The notes beneath the pieces are model-generated. The model was not told where the DNA came from and did not search any database. It saw only the letters and a list, made by a program, of their open reading frames with translations. A stretch of 64,000 bases of DNA, taken from NCBI RefSeq assembly GCF_003171655.1, contig NZ_QFZL01000002.1:310001-374000 (forward strand). Direction: 5' to 3'. Positions 24,606 to 32,107 of the stretch are shown here, in pieces; the stretch's first letter is position 1, and each line of letters starts with the position of its first letter. Made by a program: the position numbers and the translations under genes. This DNA comes from Stakelama portus (GTDB taxonomy: Bacteria; Pseudomonadota; Alphaproteobacteria; Sphingomonadales; Sphingomonadaceae).

Positions 24606-25039
24606 TGCGCGCGCCTCCGCCGGAAGCTGCGCCGCGCGATGAAGATGCCGAGCGCGAGCAACAGCAAGGGCGCGATCCATAACGGCGCTGTGATCCAGCT
24701 GAGCGGCGGATCATAGGTCACATAATCACCATAGCGTTCGATCAGCCATTCGCGAATCGCCTGGGGGCTTTCGCCCGCCGCGATCCGCTCGCGCACCAGC
24801 GCGCGCATGTCGCCGGCCATTTCGGCGTCGCTGTCTGCAATCGACTGCCCCTGACAGACCAGACAGCGCAGCTCCTCCATCAACAGCTGTGCCTGCGCTT
24901 CCTGATCGGGATCGGCGAGCTGGGTATAGGCCAGCTCCGCAGGGGGCCGGTTCGATTGGGAAAAGACCGGCGATGCGGGCACGCCAGTCGCCAGCAGAAT
25001 TGCACCAGCCAATGCGCGGGAAAGAGAAGAGCGGATCAT
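24602..25039 (-). CDS. ccmH: Cytochrome c-type biogenesis thiol reductase CcmH (CcmL-like)
   Basis: 145 residues. A signal peptide or anchor is at the start, then a periplasmic three-helix domain with the redox motif LRCLVCQGQS (Cys59, Cys62), and a C-terminal membrane helix (APLWIAPLLLLALGIFIA). It reduces the apocytochrome c disulfide before heme attachment, handing electrons from CcmG. It overlaps dsbE upstream and ccmI downstream by ATGA junctions. The CycH-type TPR part is a separate gene here. Confidence 0.92.
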   Translation of the reverse strand: MIRSSLSRALAGAILLATGVPASPVFSQSNRPPAELAYTQLADPDQEAQAQLLMEELRCLVCQGQSIADSDAEMAGDMRALVRERIAAGESPQAIREWLIERYGDYVTYDPPLSWITAPLWIAPLLLLALGIFIARRSFRRRRAQ

Positions 25040-25563
25040 CGCGCCTTCTCCAGCGCGGCCCGGATTTCGGCAATATCCTGTTCGCCGACATAGCCGATAT
25101 GCTGCAACACGATCCTGCCGCTGCCGTCGATGACATAGGTTTCAGGTACGCCCGAGGAGCCGAGTGCGATGCTCACCTGGCTCGCGCCATCATCGCCGAT
25201 CGCCGCATAGGGATCGCCATTTTCGTTGAGAAAACGCGCCATCGCCTCGGGCGTGTCGCGCACGGCGACGCCATAGATTTTGACGCCCTGCTGCTTCAAT
25301 TTCATCAGCTGCGGCGCCTCCGCGATACAGGGCACGCACCAGCTGGCAAAGAGGTTGAGCAGGATCGGCTCGCCCGTCGCCAGAGCAGCGCTGTTCACGC
25401 CCGGCTTTCCATCGACCAGCGCAGGCAGGTCGAGCGCCGGAACCGGCTTGCCGACCATCGCCGATCGCACCGCCCGGTCGCCGGGCTTGACGATCCCGCT
25501 GATGACCAGCCCGAGCAGCAGCAGGAAAAGAACCAGCGGGAGCCAGATGAGCGCGCGCCTCAT
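25036..25563 (-). CDS. dsbE: Thiol:disulfide interchange protein DsbE/CcmG
   Basis: 175 residues from ATG 25563, overlapping the ccmF stop (ATGA). An N-terminal membrane anchor (LIWLPLVLFLLLLGLVISGI) leads to a periplasmic thioredoxin domain with active site WCVPC (Cys76, Cys79) and the cis-Pro region SSGVPETYVIDG. It keeps apocytochrome c and CcmH reduced. The frame stays open a long way upstream inside ccmF, but that part is antisense-like composition; only the last 175 codons are the gene. Confidence 0.95.
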   Translation of the reverse strand: MRRALIWLPLVLFLLLLGLVISGIVKPGDRAVRSAMVGKPVPALDLPALVDGKPGVNSAALATGEPILLNLFASWCVPCIAEAPQLMKLKQQGVKIYGVAVRDTPEAMARFLNENGDPYAAIGDDGASQVSIALGSSGVPETYVIDGSGRIVLQHIGYVGEQDIAEIRAALEKAR

Positions 25564-27491
25564 GCTTCCTGCGCCTCGCCTTTGCGCTTGCGCCGCTCGC
25601 GCCACAAACGGCCGATCAGCGACAAGGCGCCGCCGAACGCGATCAGCCCGCCGCCCGCCCAGATCAGCGTAACGAACGGTTTCCACCACAGCCGCAACTG
25701 CCAGCGGCCATTGTCGCTGCCATTGCCGAGCACCGCGTAAAGCTGGCCATCCCAGCGCGTCGCCAGCGCGGCTTCGCTGGTCGATGTCACCGGGTTGGAA
25801 AAGAAGCGCTGTTGCGGGCGCAGCACGAACATGCGTCCGTCGCCGCGCCGAACCTCCAGCCGCGCTTCGAGAGCGGACCAGTTGGGGCCGATGGTCGGCG
25901 CCACATCGGCAAGCTTTGCCGAAAACGGTCCGACATGCAGCGTTTCGCCGATCGGAATCGCCGCCAGCCTTTCGCGGGTAAAGCCGCTGTCCGCCGCCAT
26001 GCCGAGGATCGAAACGGCCACGCCCAGATGCGCGATCGCCATGCCCCAGATATAGAGCGGCGTACGGCGCAGATTGCGCCCGACGAGCGGCATCAGGCTG
26101 CCCACCGCCAGCCCGGCGCCAAAACTGATGCCGAGGATCGGATAGAGGCCCGCATCGCCCGCCAGGACGAGCAGCAAGATCGCGGCGGCGACCGCTGTCA
26201 GAACGGGGACCGCCATGCGCCGCGCCAGCACCCGCCAATCGTCGCGGCGCCAGCGCAGCAGCGGCCCGGCGACGGTAGCGATCACCAGCGCGAGCGCCAC
26301 CGGCACCGTCGCCTTGTTGAAGAAGGGCGCGCCGATCGAAAGCTGTACGCCCATCGCCTGGGCAAGCAGCGGATAGAGGGTGCCGATCAGCACGACGCCA
26401 AGGATGACGCTGAGCAACAGGTTGTTGACCACCAGCGCGCCTTCGCGGCTGACCAGTTCGAACGTCGCCCCCTGTTTCACCGTGCCGACACGCGTCGCGA
26501 ACAGCAGCAGCGCCCCGCCGATATAGAGCGCGAGCAGGACAAGGATGAAGCTGCCGCGCAACGGATCGACCGCAAAGGCGTGAACGCTGGTAAGAATGCC
26601 CGAACGGACGAGGAAGGTGCCGATCATCGACATCGAAAATGCGACGACCGCGAGCATCAGCGTCCAGGCACGCAGGCCGTCGCGCGTTGCCAGCACCGTG
26701 ACCGAATGGAGCAGGGCCGTCGCCGCCAGCCAGGGCATCAGCGAGGCATTTTCGACCGGGTCCCAGAACCACCAGCCACCCCAGCCCAGCTCATAATAGG
26801 CCCAATAGCTGCCAGCGGTGATACCGATCGTCAGGAAGATCCACGCCGCGAGCACCCAGGGGCGCATGGCGCGGGCAAAGGCCGGGCCCACATCGCGGAC
26901 CAGCAGCGCACCGACCGCAAAGGAAAAGGCGACCGACAGCCCGACATAGCCGAAATAGAGCGTCGGCGGGTGAAAGGCGAGGCCGGGGTCCTGAAGCAGC
27001 GGATTGAGCCCCTGCCCATCGAGCGGCGGCGGATTGAGCCGGGTAAAGGGATTGGAAGCGAGCAGCAGAAAGGCATAGAAGCCCAGCCCGATCGCCGCCT
27101 GCGCGCCCAGCGTCGCGGACAGCGTGCGCGGCGCCAGCTGCCGCTCAAAGAACGCCACCGCTCCGCCGGCCACGGCCAGCACCGTGACCCAGAGAAGCAT
27201 CGACCCTTCGTGATTTCCCCATGCGCCGGCGATCTTGTAGAGCATCGGCTTCATCGAATGGCTGTTCTCGGCGACGAGCAGCACCGACATGTCGGACCGC
27301 GCGAAGACCCAGATCAGCATCGCAAAGGCGATCGCCACCAGCACGCCCTGAACCAACGCCACGCCCCGCGTTGCGCGCAGATAGAGCGGCGCATCGCTGC
27401 TCGCGCTCGCGCCCACCCATGCGACGCCCAGTTGCAGGATCGCCATCGCCGCGGCGAGCCACAATGCCGCCAGCCCTGCTTCCGCGATCAT
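25560..27491 (-). CDS. ccmF: Heme lyase CcmF
   Basis: 643 residues, with about 15 inner-membrane helices. It carries the heme-handling tryptophan-rich WWD signature GWGGWWFWDPVENASLMPWL (about residue 235-255) and conserved periplasmic histidines. CcmF attaches heme delivered by CcmE to apocytochrome c with CcmH and CcmI. The length is standard for CcmF. It starts inside the ccmE stop (ATGA) and ends inside the dsbE start. Confidence 0.95.
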   Translation of the reverse strand: MIAEAGLAALWLAAAMAILQLGVAWVGASASSDAPLYLRATRGVALVQGVLVAIAFAMLIWVFARSDMSVLLVAENSHSMKPMLYKIAGAWGNHEGSMLLWVTVLAVAGGAVAFFERQLAPRTLSATLGAQAAIGLGFYAFLLLASNPFTRLNPPPLDGQGLNPLLQDPGLAFHPPTLYFGYVGLSVAFSFAVGALLVRDVGPAFARAMRPWVLAAWIFLTIGITAGSYWAYYELGWGGWWFWDPVENASLMPWLAATALLHSVTVLATRDGLRAWTLMLAVVAFSMSMIGTFLVRSGILTSVHAFAVDPLRGSFILVLLALYIGGALLLFATRVGTVKQGATFELVSREGALVVNNLLLSVILGVVLIGTLYPLLAQAMGVQLSIGAPFFNKATVPVALALVIATVAGPLLRWRRDDWRVLARRMAVPVLTAVAAAILLLVLAGDAGLYPILGISFGAGLAVGSLMPLVGRNLRRTPLYIWGMAIAHLGVAVSILGMAADSGFTRERLAAIPIGETLHVGPFSAKLADVAPTIGPNWSALEARLEVRRGDGRMFVLRPQQRFFSNPVTSTSEAALATRWDGQLYAVLGNGSDNGRWQLRLWWKPFVTLIWAGGGLIAFGGALSLIGRLWRERRKRKGEAQEA

Positions 27492-27922
27492 GGCTCCAAT
27501 GTCTCGCTCTTGTGCATCGCACCGGCCACTTCGGGCGGCATATAGCGCTCGTCATGCTTGGCGAGCAGGTTGGTCGCCGTGAAACTGCCGTCGGCGTTGA
27601 AATGTCCTTCGGCGACGACGCCCGAATCTTCCTTGAACAGATCGGGCGCCACGCCGGTAAAGCTGACCGGAACGCTGTCCTTGCCGTCGGTGACGATGAA
27701 ATGGATCGTCACGCCGTCCCTGGCGCGCTGAATCGATCCCGACGCGACCATGCCGCCCAGCCGGACCGCGCGGCCCGGTTCGGGCGGCGCCGCCCTGGCA
27801 TCGGCGGGCGCATAGAAAAACGCAGCCTCGTCCTTCAGCCCGGACAATGCGAGACCCGCTGCGCCAAGCACTGCCACCAGCGCAAGACCGGCGAGCAGCA
27901 TCCGTTGATGCTTTGGTTTCAC
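27488..27922 (-). CDS. ccmE: Heme chaperone CcmE
   Basis: 144 residues from GTG 27922, which overlaps the ccmD stop (GTGA). It has an N-terminal anchor (MLLAGLALVAVLGAAGLAL) and an OB-fold periplasmic domain with RLGGMVASGSI, then the heme-binding LLAKHDERYMPP: the His at about 123 binds heme covalently, with the conserved Tyr four residues later. It carries heme from CcmC to CcmF. Confidence 0.93.
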   Translation of the reverse strand: MKPKHQRMLLAGLALVAVLGAAGLALSGLKDEAAFFYAPADARAAPPEPGRAVRLGGMVASGSIQRARDGVTIHFIVTDGKDSVPVSFTGVAPDLFKEDSGVVAEGHFNADGSFTATNLLAKHDERYMPPEVAGAMHKSETLEP

Positions 27923-28050
27923 CGCTTTTTCCTCAACGCTTCGGCAGCGGCTTCGGCCCTGCGCATCGCATGCCAGCTTTGCAGCGCCAGCGCAGTCGCG
28001 CCCGCCAGCGTAATGACATAGGCCGCCGTGACAAACGCCCAATGGTTCAT
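27919..28050 (-). CDS. ccmD: Heme exporter protein CcmD
   Basis: 43 residues, beginning MNHWAFVTAAYVITLAGA at ATG 28050 inside the ccmC stop (ATGA). One membrane helix and a basic cytoplasmic tail (MRRAEAAAEALRKKR) are the whole protein, as in other CcmD. It helps release holo-CcmE from CcmC. It sits inside a longer, meaningless frame. Confidence 0.88.
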   Translation of the reverse strand: MNHWAFVTAAYVITLAGATALALQSWHAMRRAEAAAEALRKKR

Positions 28051-28766
28051 GATTGCGCCATCCGCTTCATCCGCGCCTCGACCTTTGCCTGCGCGAGCAG
28101 GGTCCGCATCCGCATCAGCGCGATACCGGCAAAAAAGAACGTGAATCCGAACAGGGTGAACCAGAGCGGCCACAGCATCGAAGCATCGATTTTCGAACTG
28201 GTCAGCCCGATGCTCTGTCCCTGATGCAGCGTGTTCCACCACACCACCGAATAGCGGATGATCGGCAATAACACCGTGCCCGCGACACCGAACAGCGCCG
28301 GCACGCGCCCGTCCCCGCCGCGATCGGCATCGGCGCGGGCAAGCGCGATATAGGCGAGATAGACGAAGAAGAGCAGCAACATGCTGGTCAGCCGCCCGTC
28401 CCATTCCCACCAGGTGCCCCAGGTCGGGCGCCCCCAGATCGATCCGGTGATGAGGCACAATATCGCGAACAGCGCGCCGGCAGGCGCTACTGCACGCGCG
28501 GCGATACTCGCCAGCGGATGGCGCCAGATCAGATAGACAAGGCTTGCCACGGCGACGCCGCTCCAGCCGCCCATGCCCAGCCATGCGGCGGGCACGTGGA
28601 TATAGAGAATCCGGACGCTTTCGCCCTGCAGATAATCGGGCGGCGTCTGAGTCAGGCCCGCCCAGGCGCCGAACAGCGCAAGCGCCGTCCCCACCCAGAA
28701 GAACAGGGGCGTCAGCGGGCGCGCGAGCTTCAGAAAGCGCGTGGGATTGGCGAGAGCGTGCAGCAC
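28047..28766 (-). CDS. ccmC: Heme transporter/CcmE heme loader CcmC
   Basis: 239 residues from GTG 28766 (VLHALANPTRFLKLARPLTP), chosen because E. coli CcmC also begins just before a similar LHQLAIPPR segment. A longer start, GTG 28856 with AAGGA ahead, would add 30 residues and cannot be excluded. Six membrane helices carry the WWD signature WGTWWEWDGRLTSMLLL, and the conserved histidines in LYIHVPAAWL and WWNTLHQG. It loads heme onto CcmE. It is the first gene of the cluster; ccmA and ccmB are not upstream of it. Confidence 0.9.
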   Translation of the reverse strand: MLHALANPTRFLKLARPLTPLFFWVGTALALFGAWAGLTQTPPDYLQGESVRILYIHVPAAWLGMGGWSGVAVASLVYLIWRHPLASIAARAVAPAGALFAILCLITGSIWGRPTWGTWWEWDGRLTSMLLLFFVYLAYIALARADADRGGDGRVPALFGVAGTVLLPIIRYSVVWWNTLHQGQSIGLTSSKIDASMLWPLWFTLFGFTFFFAGIALMRMRTLLAQAKVEARMKRMAQS

Positions 28767-28988
28767 GTTGCGGGCCGCTCTACCGAGCTTCGCGACGAGA
28801 ATCCACTTGCGGATTGCGGCAATGTGCAACGCCACCGCCTGCCCATTGCCCAACACGCTGTTTTTCCTTGCGCGTCAGTGCCTTCCCGCGTGGGGAACCG
28901 CGCCATGCCCTATCGCCGATTCACCATGTTTGGCGAGGTTCCGGCAAGGGTTGGGGTTCATGCTTCCGCCTGGGGTGGGGTAGCAGGA

Positions 28989-29504
28989 ATGAATGAAGAA
29001 TTTCGCGGTGATCGCCGCACCAGCGGTCGTTTCGCGTTGAAGGCTGCAGTATCGATCCGCATTCCCGGACGGGTGCGTGAACCGGCCAGGCTGCTGGACC
29101 TTTCCACCGGCGGGTGCCGGCTGATGACGCGGACGCATCTGCCGCCGGATACCACCTTGTGGCTGATGATCGGACATTTCCCACCGCTTTACTGCCACAC
29201 CGCATGGGGCGCGGGGCCGTTCGCCGGGATTCGCTTTGCCGTGGAAATGGAAGATTCGCAGGTCGCCGAACTGATCGATCTGTACGGCAAGCTCAGCGAA
29301 CGCGACGCCGACGAACTGCGCCGCCTGTCCGAACAATGTTCGCGCATCGCCGCGACTCAGCGCAACGAGGACCGCGAGCAGGGCCATGTCGCTGCACTGG
29401 GCGAGGACTGCCAGCGCGCGGCGATCGCGTTCGAAGAGGCACATCGCCGACAACGCATCGACGCGCTGCTCAGCCGATTGTCGATCGGCCCCGGCGCCTC
29501 CTGA
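28989..29504 (+). CDS. PilZ-domain protein (c-di-GMP binding)
   Basis: 171 residues from ATG 28989 (MNEEFRGDRRTSGRFAL); an in-frame ATG at 28905 is possible but adds non-family sequence. The PilZ motifs RRTSGR (RxxxR) and DLSTGGCRL (D-x-S-x-x-G) are both intact, so c-di-GMP binding is likely. The C-terminal 70 residues are helical and probably coiled-coil. It is divergent from the ccm operon and convergent with the leucine-type dehydrogenase, with no operon partner, so the target process is unknown. Confidence 0.85.
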   Translation: MNEEFRGDRRTSGRFALKAAVSIRIPGRVREPARLLDLSTGGCRLMTRTHLPPDTTLWLMIGHFPPLYCHTAWGAGPFAGIRFAVEMEDSQVAELIDLYGKLSERDADELRRLSEQCSRIAATQRNEDREQGHVAALGEDCQRAAIAFEEAHRRQRIDALLSRLSIGPGAS

Positions 29505-29519
29505 CGCCGGAGCGCCTGC

Positions 29520-30569
29520 TCAGCCGCGACCGATCAGCTGTTGCGCGATGCGATCGGCGACTTCGCTTTCCGGATCGCCGCTGCGTTCGCTTTCATCCCA
29601 GACCTGCGCCAGCCGATCGGGAATGCGCGCGATCCGCGCTTCGACTTCGGCCCGGTCGCCCTGCCCCAGATATTCGAGACCGACATTGATGATGCCGCCG
29701 GCATTGATGACATAATCGGGCGAATAGAGAATGCCGCGCGCATGCAGCCTGCGCCCGTCGAGGCGCGTTGCAAGCTGGTTGTTCGCGCCACCCGACACCA
29801 CCTTGCACTGCAATTGCGGGATGCTGGTTTCGGTGAGAATCGCACCGAGCGCATTGGGGCTGACGATATCGGCCTGCATCGTCAGGATCGCATCGGCTGA
29901 TGCCGTATCGGCGCCGAGTTCCGCAGCCAGCGCCGCAGCCTTTTCGGCATTGACGTCGGCGAGCGTCAGCTTCGCTCCGTCCTTCGCCAGCAGGCGCGCC
30001 AGTCCGCCGCCGACGCTGCCCACGCCCTGCACCGCGACATGCACGCCCTGCATCGAATCGACGCCCAGTCCGCGCTTCGCCGCCGCCTTGACGCCCAGAT
30101 AGACGCCCATGGCGGTATAGGGCCCGGGATCGCCGCCAGCGCTGCCCGCCGCGACGGGCAGGCCCGACACATGGCGCGTCTGGCTGGCGATCACTTTCAT
30201 CCGTTCTTCGGACATGCCGACATCTTCGGCCGTGACATAGCGGCCGCAGAGCGATTCGACCGCGCGGCCGAACGCTTCAAGCTGTGCATGGGTGATGGTG
30301 CCGCCCGGTTTGGGCGCCAGAACCACGCCCTTGCCCCCACCCATCGGCAGGCCGGCCATCGCGTTCTTGTAGCTCATGCCGCGCGACAGGCGCAGCGCAT
30401 CGGTGATGGCGGCGCTGCTATCCGCATAATGCCAGTAGCGCACCCCGCCCGCTGCGGGGCCAAGCGCCGTGGAATGAATCGCGATTACCGCGCGCAGGCC
30501 CGAATCGGGGTCCGTGAACAGATGGACGCCCTCATGGTCGTCAAAATCGGGAAAGCCCCAGTCCGGCAC
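29520..30569 (-). CDS. Leucine-type (Glu/Leu/Phe/Val) amino acid dehydrogenase
   Basis: 349 residues from GTG 30569, preceded by GGGAG. It is an NAD+-dependent oxidative deaminase of branched-chain or aromatic amino acids. Family features seen are GPAAGGVRYW, the substrate-binding and catalytic lysines in RGMSYKNAMAGLPMGGGKG, the Asp in TAEDVGM, and the Rossmann loop AVQGVGSVGGGLARLL. The length is typical of leucine dehydrogenase. It sits directly downstream of tRNA-His on the same strand, with no other operon partner. Which amino acid it prefers cannot be read from the sequence. Confidence 0.9.
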   Translation of the reverse strand: MPDWGFPDFDDHEGVHLFTDPDSGLRAVIAIHSTALGPAAGGVRYWHYADSSAAITDALRLSRGMSYKNAMAGLPMGGGKGVVLAPKPGGTITHAQLEAFGRAVESLCGRYVTAEDVGMSEERMKVIASQTRHVSGLPVAAGSAGGDPGPYTAMGVYLGVKAAAKRGLGVDSMQGVHVAVQGVGSVGGGLARLLAKDGAKLTLADVNAEKAAALAAELGADTASADAILTMQADIVSPNALGAILTETSIPQLQCKVVSGGANNQLATRLDGRRLHARGILYSPDYVINAGGIINVGLEYLGQGDRAEVEARIARIPDRLAQVWDESERSGDPESEVADRIAQQLIGRG

Positions 30570-30666
30570 GCCTTGCTACTCCCACAACATTTGCGGGCCG
30601 CGGGTCCCATCCCTTCGGCACGCGGATCGGAAACGGATCGGGAGGGGCCAACACGGACCATATAAA

Positions 30667-30743
30667 TGGGGCGACCGATGGGACTTGAACCCACGACCCC
30701 CGGTACCACAAACCGGTGCTCTAACCAACTGAGCTACGATCGC
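30667..30743 (-). tRNA. tRNA-His (anticodon GTG), CCA encoded
   Basis: Acceptor GCGATCG pairs with CGGTCGC; position 30744 supplies the extra G-1 opposite the discriminator C73, diagnostic for histidine. The anticodon stem is CCGGT/ACCGG with loop TTGTGGT. CCA is at 30669-30667. Confidence 0.95.
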
Positions 30744-30815
30744 CGTGAAGGATGCGCGCTTAGCCGGAGCGGAAGCGGAGCGCAAGCATGGTCTGCACTG
30801 GTTTCGACGGCGTGG

Positions 30816-31931
30816 CTAAGTCGTCACGGTCGATGTCGTCTCGCGCGAAATCCGCACGGCGTCGGCGGCCGTGATCACGCCGTCGCGCACCATTGCGCGC
30901 GCGCTGGTACCCGGGCTCGGCCCGGTCAGGCTGGCATGACGCGTCAGCAGCACCGCGTCGGCGCCGCCATCGATCAGCCGCGCCATCGCCGAATCGACCT
31001 GGACCCAGCCATAGACGCCGGTGATTCCCGCATATCCGGTCCCGCCGCACGCGTCGCATCCGCCCGCCGCATAGACGACCGACCCCGAATCGAAGCCCAG
31101 TAGCGCCGATTCCGACCCCGTCGCCTGTTGCGGAACCCGGCAATGGCGACACAGCCGCCGGGCAAGCCGCTGCGACACCACGACGCGCAGGTTCGACGCC
31201 AGACGGAACCGGTCATGATGTCGCAACGCGAGCCGGGATATTGCCGACACCGTGTTCGGCGCATCGATCCCCGCCAGCACCAGCCGGTCTTCGGACGCAA
31301 TCGTCAGCGCGGGATCGGCCAGATCGTGCGATGTCAGCGTGTCGATCCGCAGCACATCCGGGTCGAGATCGAGCAGCGATTCGAGCGAATCGTCGGTATT
31401 GGTCGCGTCGGCACGGCGCAGTACCCGCCGCACGCCGCGCGCGGCCAGCGCGGACATTGTTTCCAGCGACCGCGTAACTCCGGCTCCCGGCGGGCCTGCG
31501 AACAGCACCAAACCCCGCCCCCGCACCGCTGCGGCTTCGATAATCGCAGCAAGCGGCGGCGGCATGCCGAGCGCCGAAAGCGGCGCACGCAGATCCGGCT
31601 CGGGCGGCAAGGTCAGCAGCAATCGTTCGCCCTCGGCAAAGCTGCGCGCATGGAGGCTGTAGCCCCCGTCCGGTTCGGCCGACCGCCTGGCCGCCGCGAT
31701 CAGCGACAATGCATCACGCGGCCCGGCGCGCAACATTTCGACCAGTGCGCCCGAAATCCGCGCCCGCACCGAATAGTCTTCGCCCAGCGGCTCGAAATGG
31801 ACAGCGTCGGCACCCAGCGCGCGCGCGCGCATCAGCAGCGATTCGAATGCAGCGATGCTATCGCCGGGCGCCCGCTGTTTCGATTGCTCGTCCCGCCCGG
31901 ACAGCAACACGCCCTCGCCACTCGATCGCAT
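30816..31931 (-). CDS. Degenerate GspE/PulE-like (type II secretion/IV pilus ATPase) protein
   Basis: 371 residues from ATG 31931 (GGGAG ahead). The overall plan is that of a GspE C-terminal ATPase: DAVHFEPLGEDYSVRARISG, a P-loop region, and two CxxC pairs of the zinc motif (LCRHC and CDACGGTGYAG). The P-loop reads GPPGAGVTR (146-154), so the invariant Lys is Val. The Walker B region LDPDVLRIDTLTSHD lacks the GEIRD signature. It is also shorter than normal GspE, missing the N1 domain. ATP hydrolysis is therefore doubtful. It may be an inactive regulator or a decaying paralogue. No other secretion or pilus gene is near. Confidence 0.8.
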   Translation of the reverse strand: MRSSGEGVLLSGRDEQSKQRAPGDSIAAFESLLMRARALGADAVHFEPLGEDYSVRARISGALVEMLRAGPRDALSLIAAARRSAEPDGGYSLHARSFAEGERLLLTLPPEPDLRAPLSALGMPPPLAAIIEAAAVRGRGLVLFAGPPGAGVTRSLETMSALAARGVRRVLRRADATNTDDSLESLLDLDPDVLRIDTLTSHDLADPALTIASEDRLVLAGIDAPNTVSAISRLALRHHDRFRLASNLRVVVSQRLARRLCRHCRVPQQATGSESALLGFDSGSVVYAAGGCDACGGTGYAGITGVYGWVQVDSAMARLIDGGADAVLLTRHASLTGPSPGTSARAMVRDGVITAADAVRISRETTSTVTT

Positions 31932-32025
31932 AAAACTCCCTCTTTTGCGAAACTAGGTCGCATGCGTGACAATGGCGTTTCGCTTTTGTGACGCACGAGC
32001 GCGATCGTGCCGATCCTTCGCGACG

Positions 32026-32061
32026 AAAAACGGCAGCCGCGAGAATCGCGACTGCCGTTTT
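32026..32061. terminator. Intrinsic terminator after the first TonB receptor gene
   Basis: AAAACGGCAG and CTGCCGTTTT arms with an inner CGCGA/TCGCG stem and loop GAA. It lies 47 bp past the receptor stop. The flanking A and T runs allow it to work in both directions, so it also insulates the GspE-like gene. Confidence 0.8.
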
Positions 32062-32107
32062 CGGTTCGGCAAGGTCGGGGGTCGCGCGAACCCGCCAACC
32101 CGTTGGT

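Noticed and set aside
25564..26772. Upstream extension of the dsbE frame
   Set aside because: It overlaps ccmF completely and has shadow composition; the ATG at 25563 overlapping the ccmF stop is the right start.
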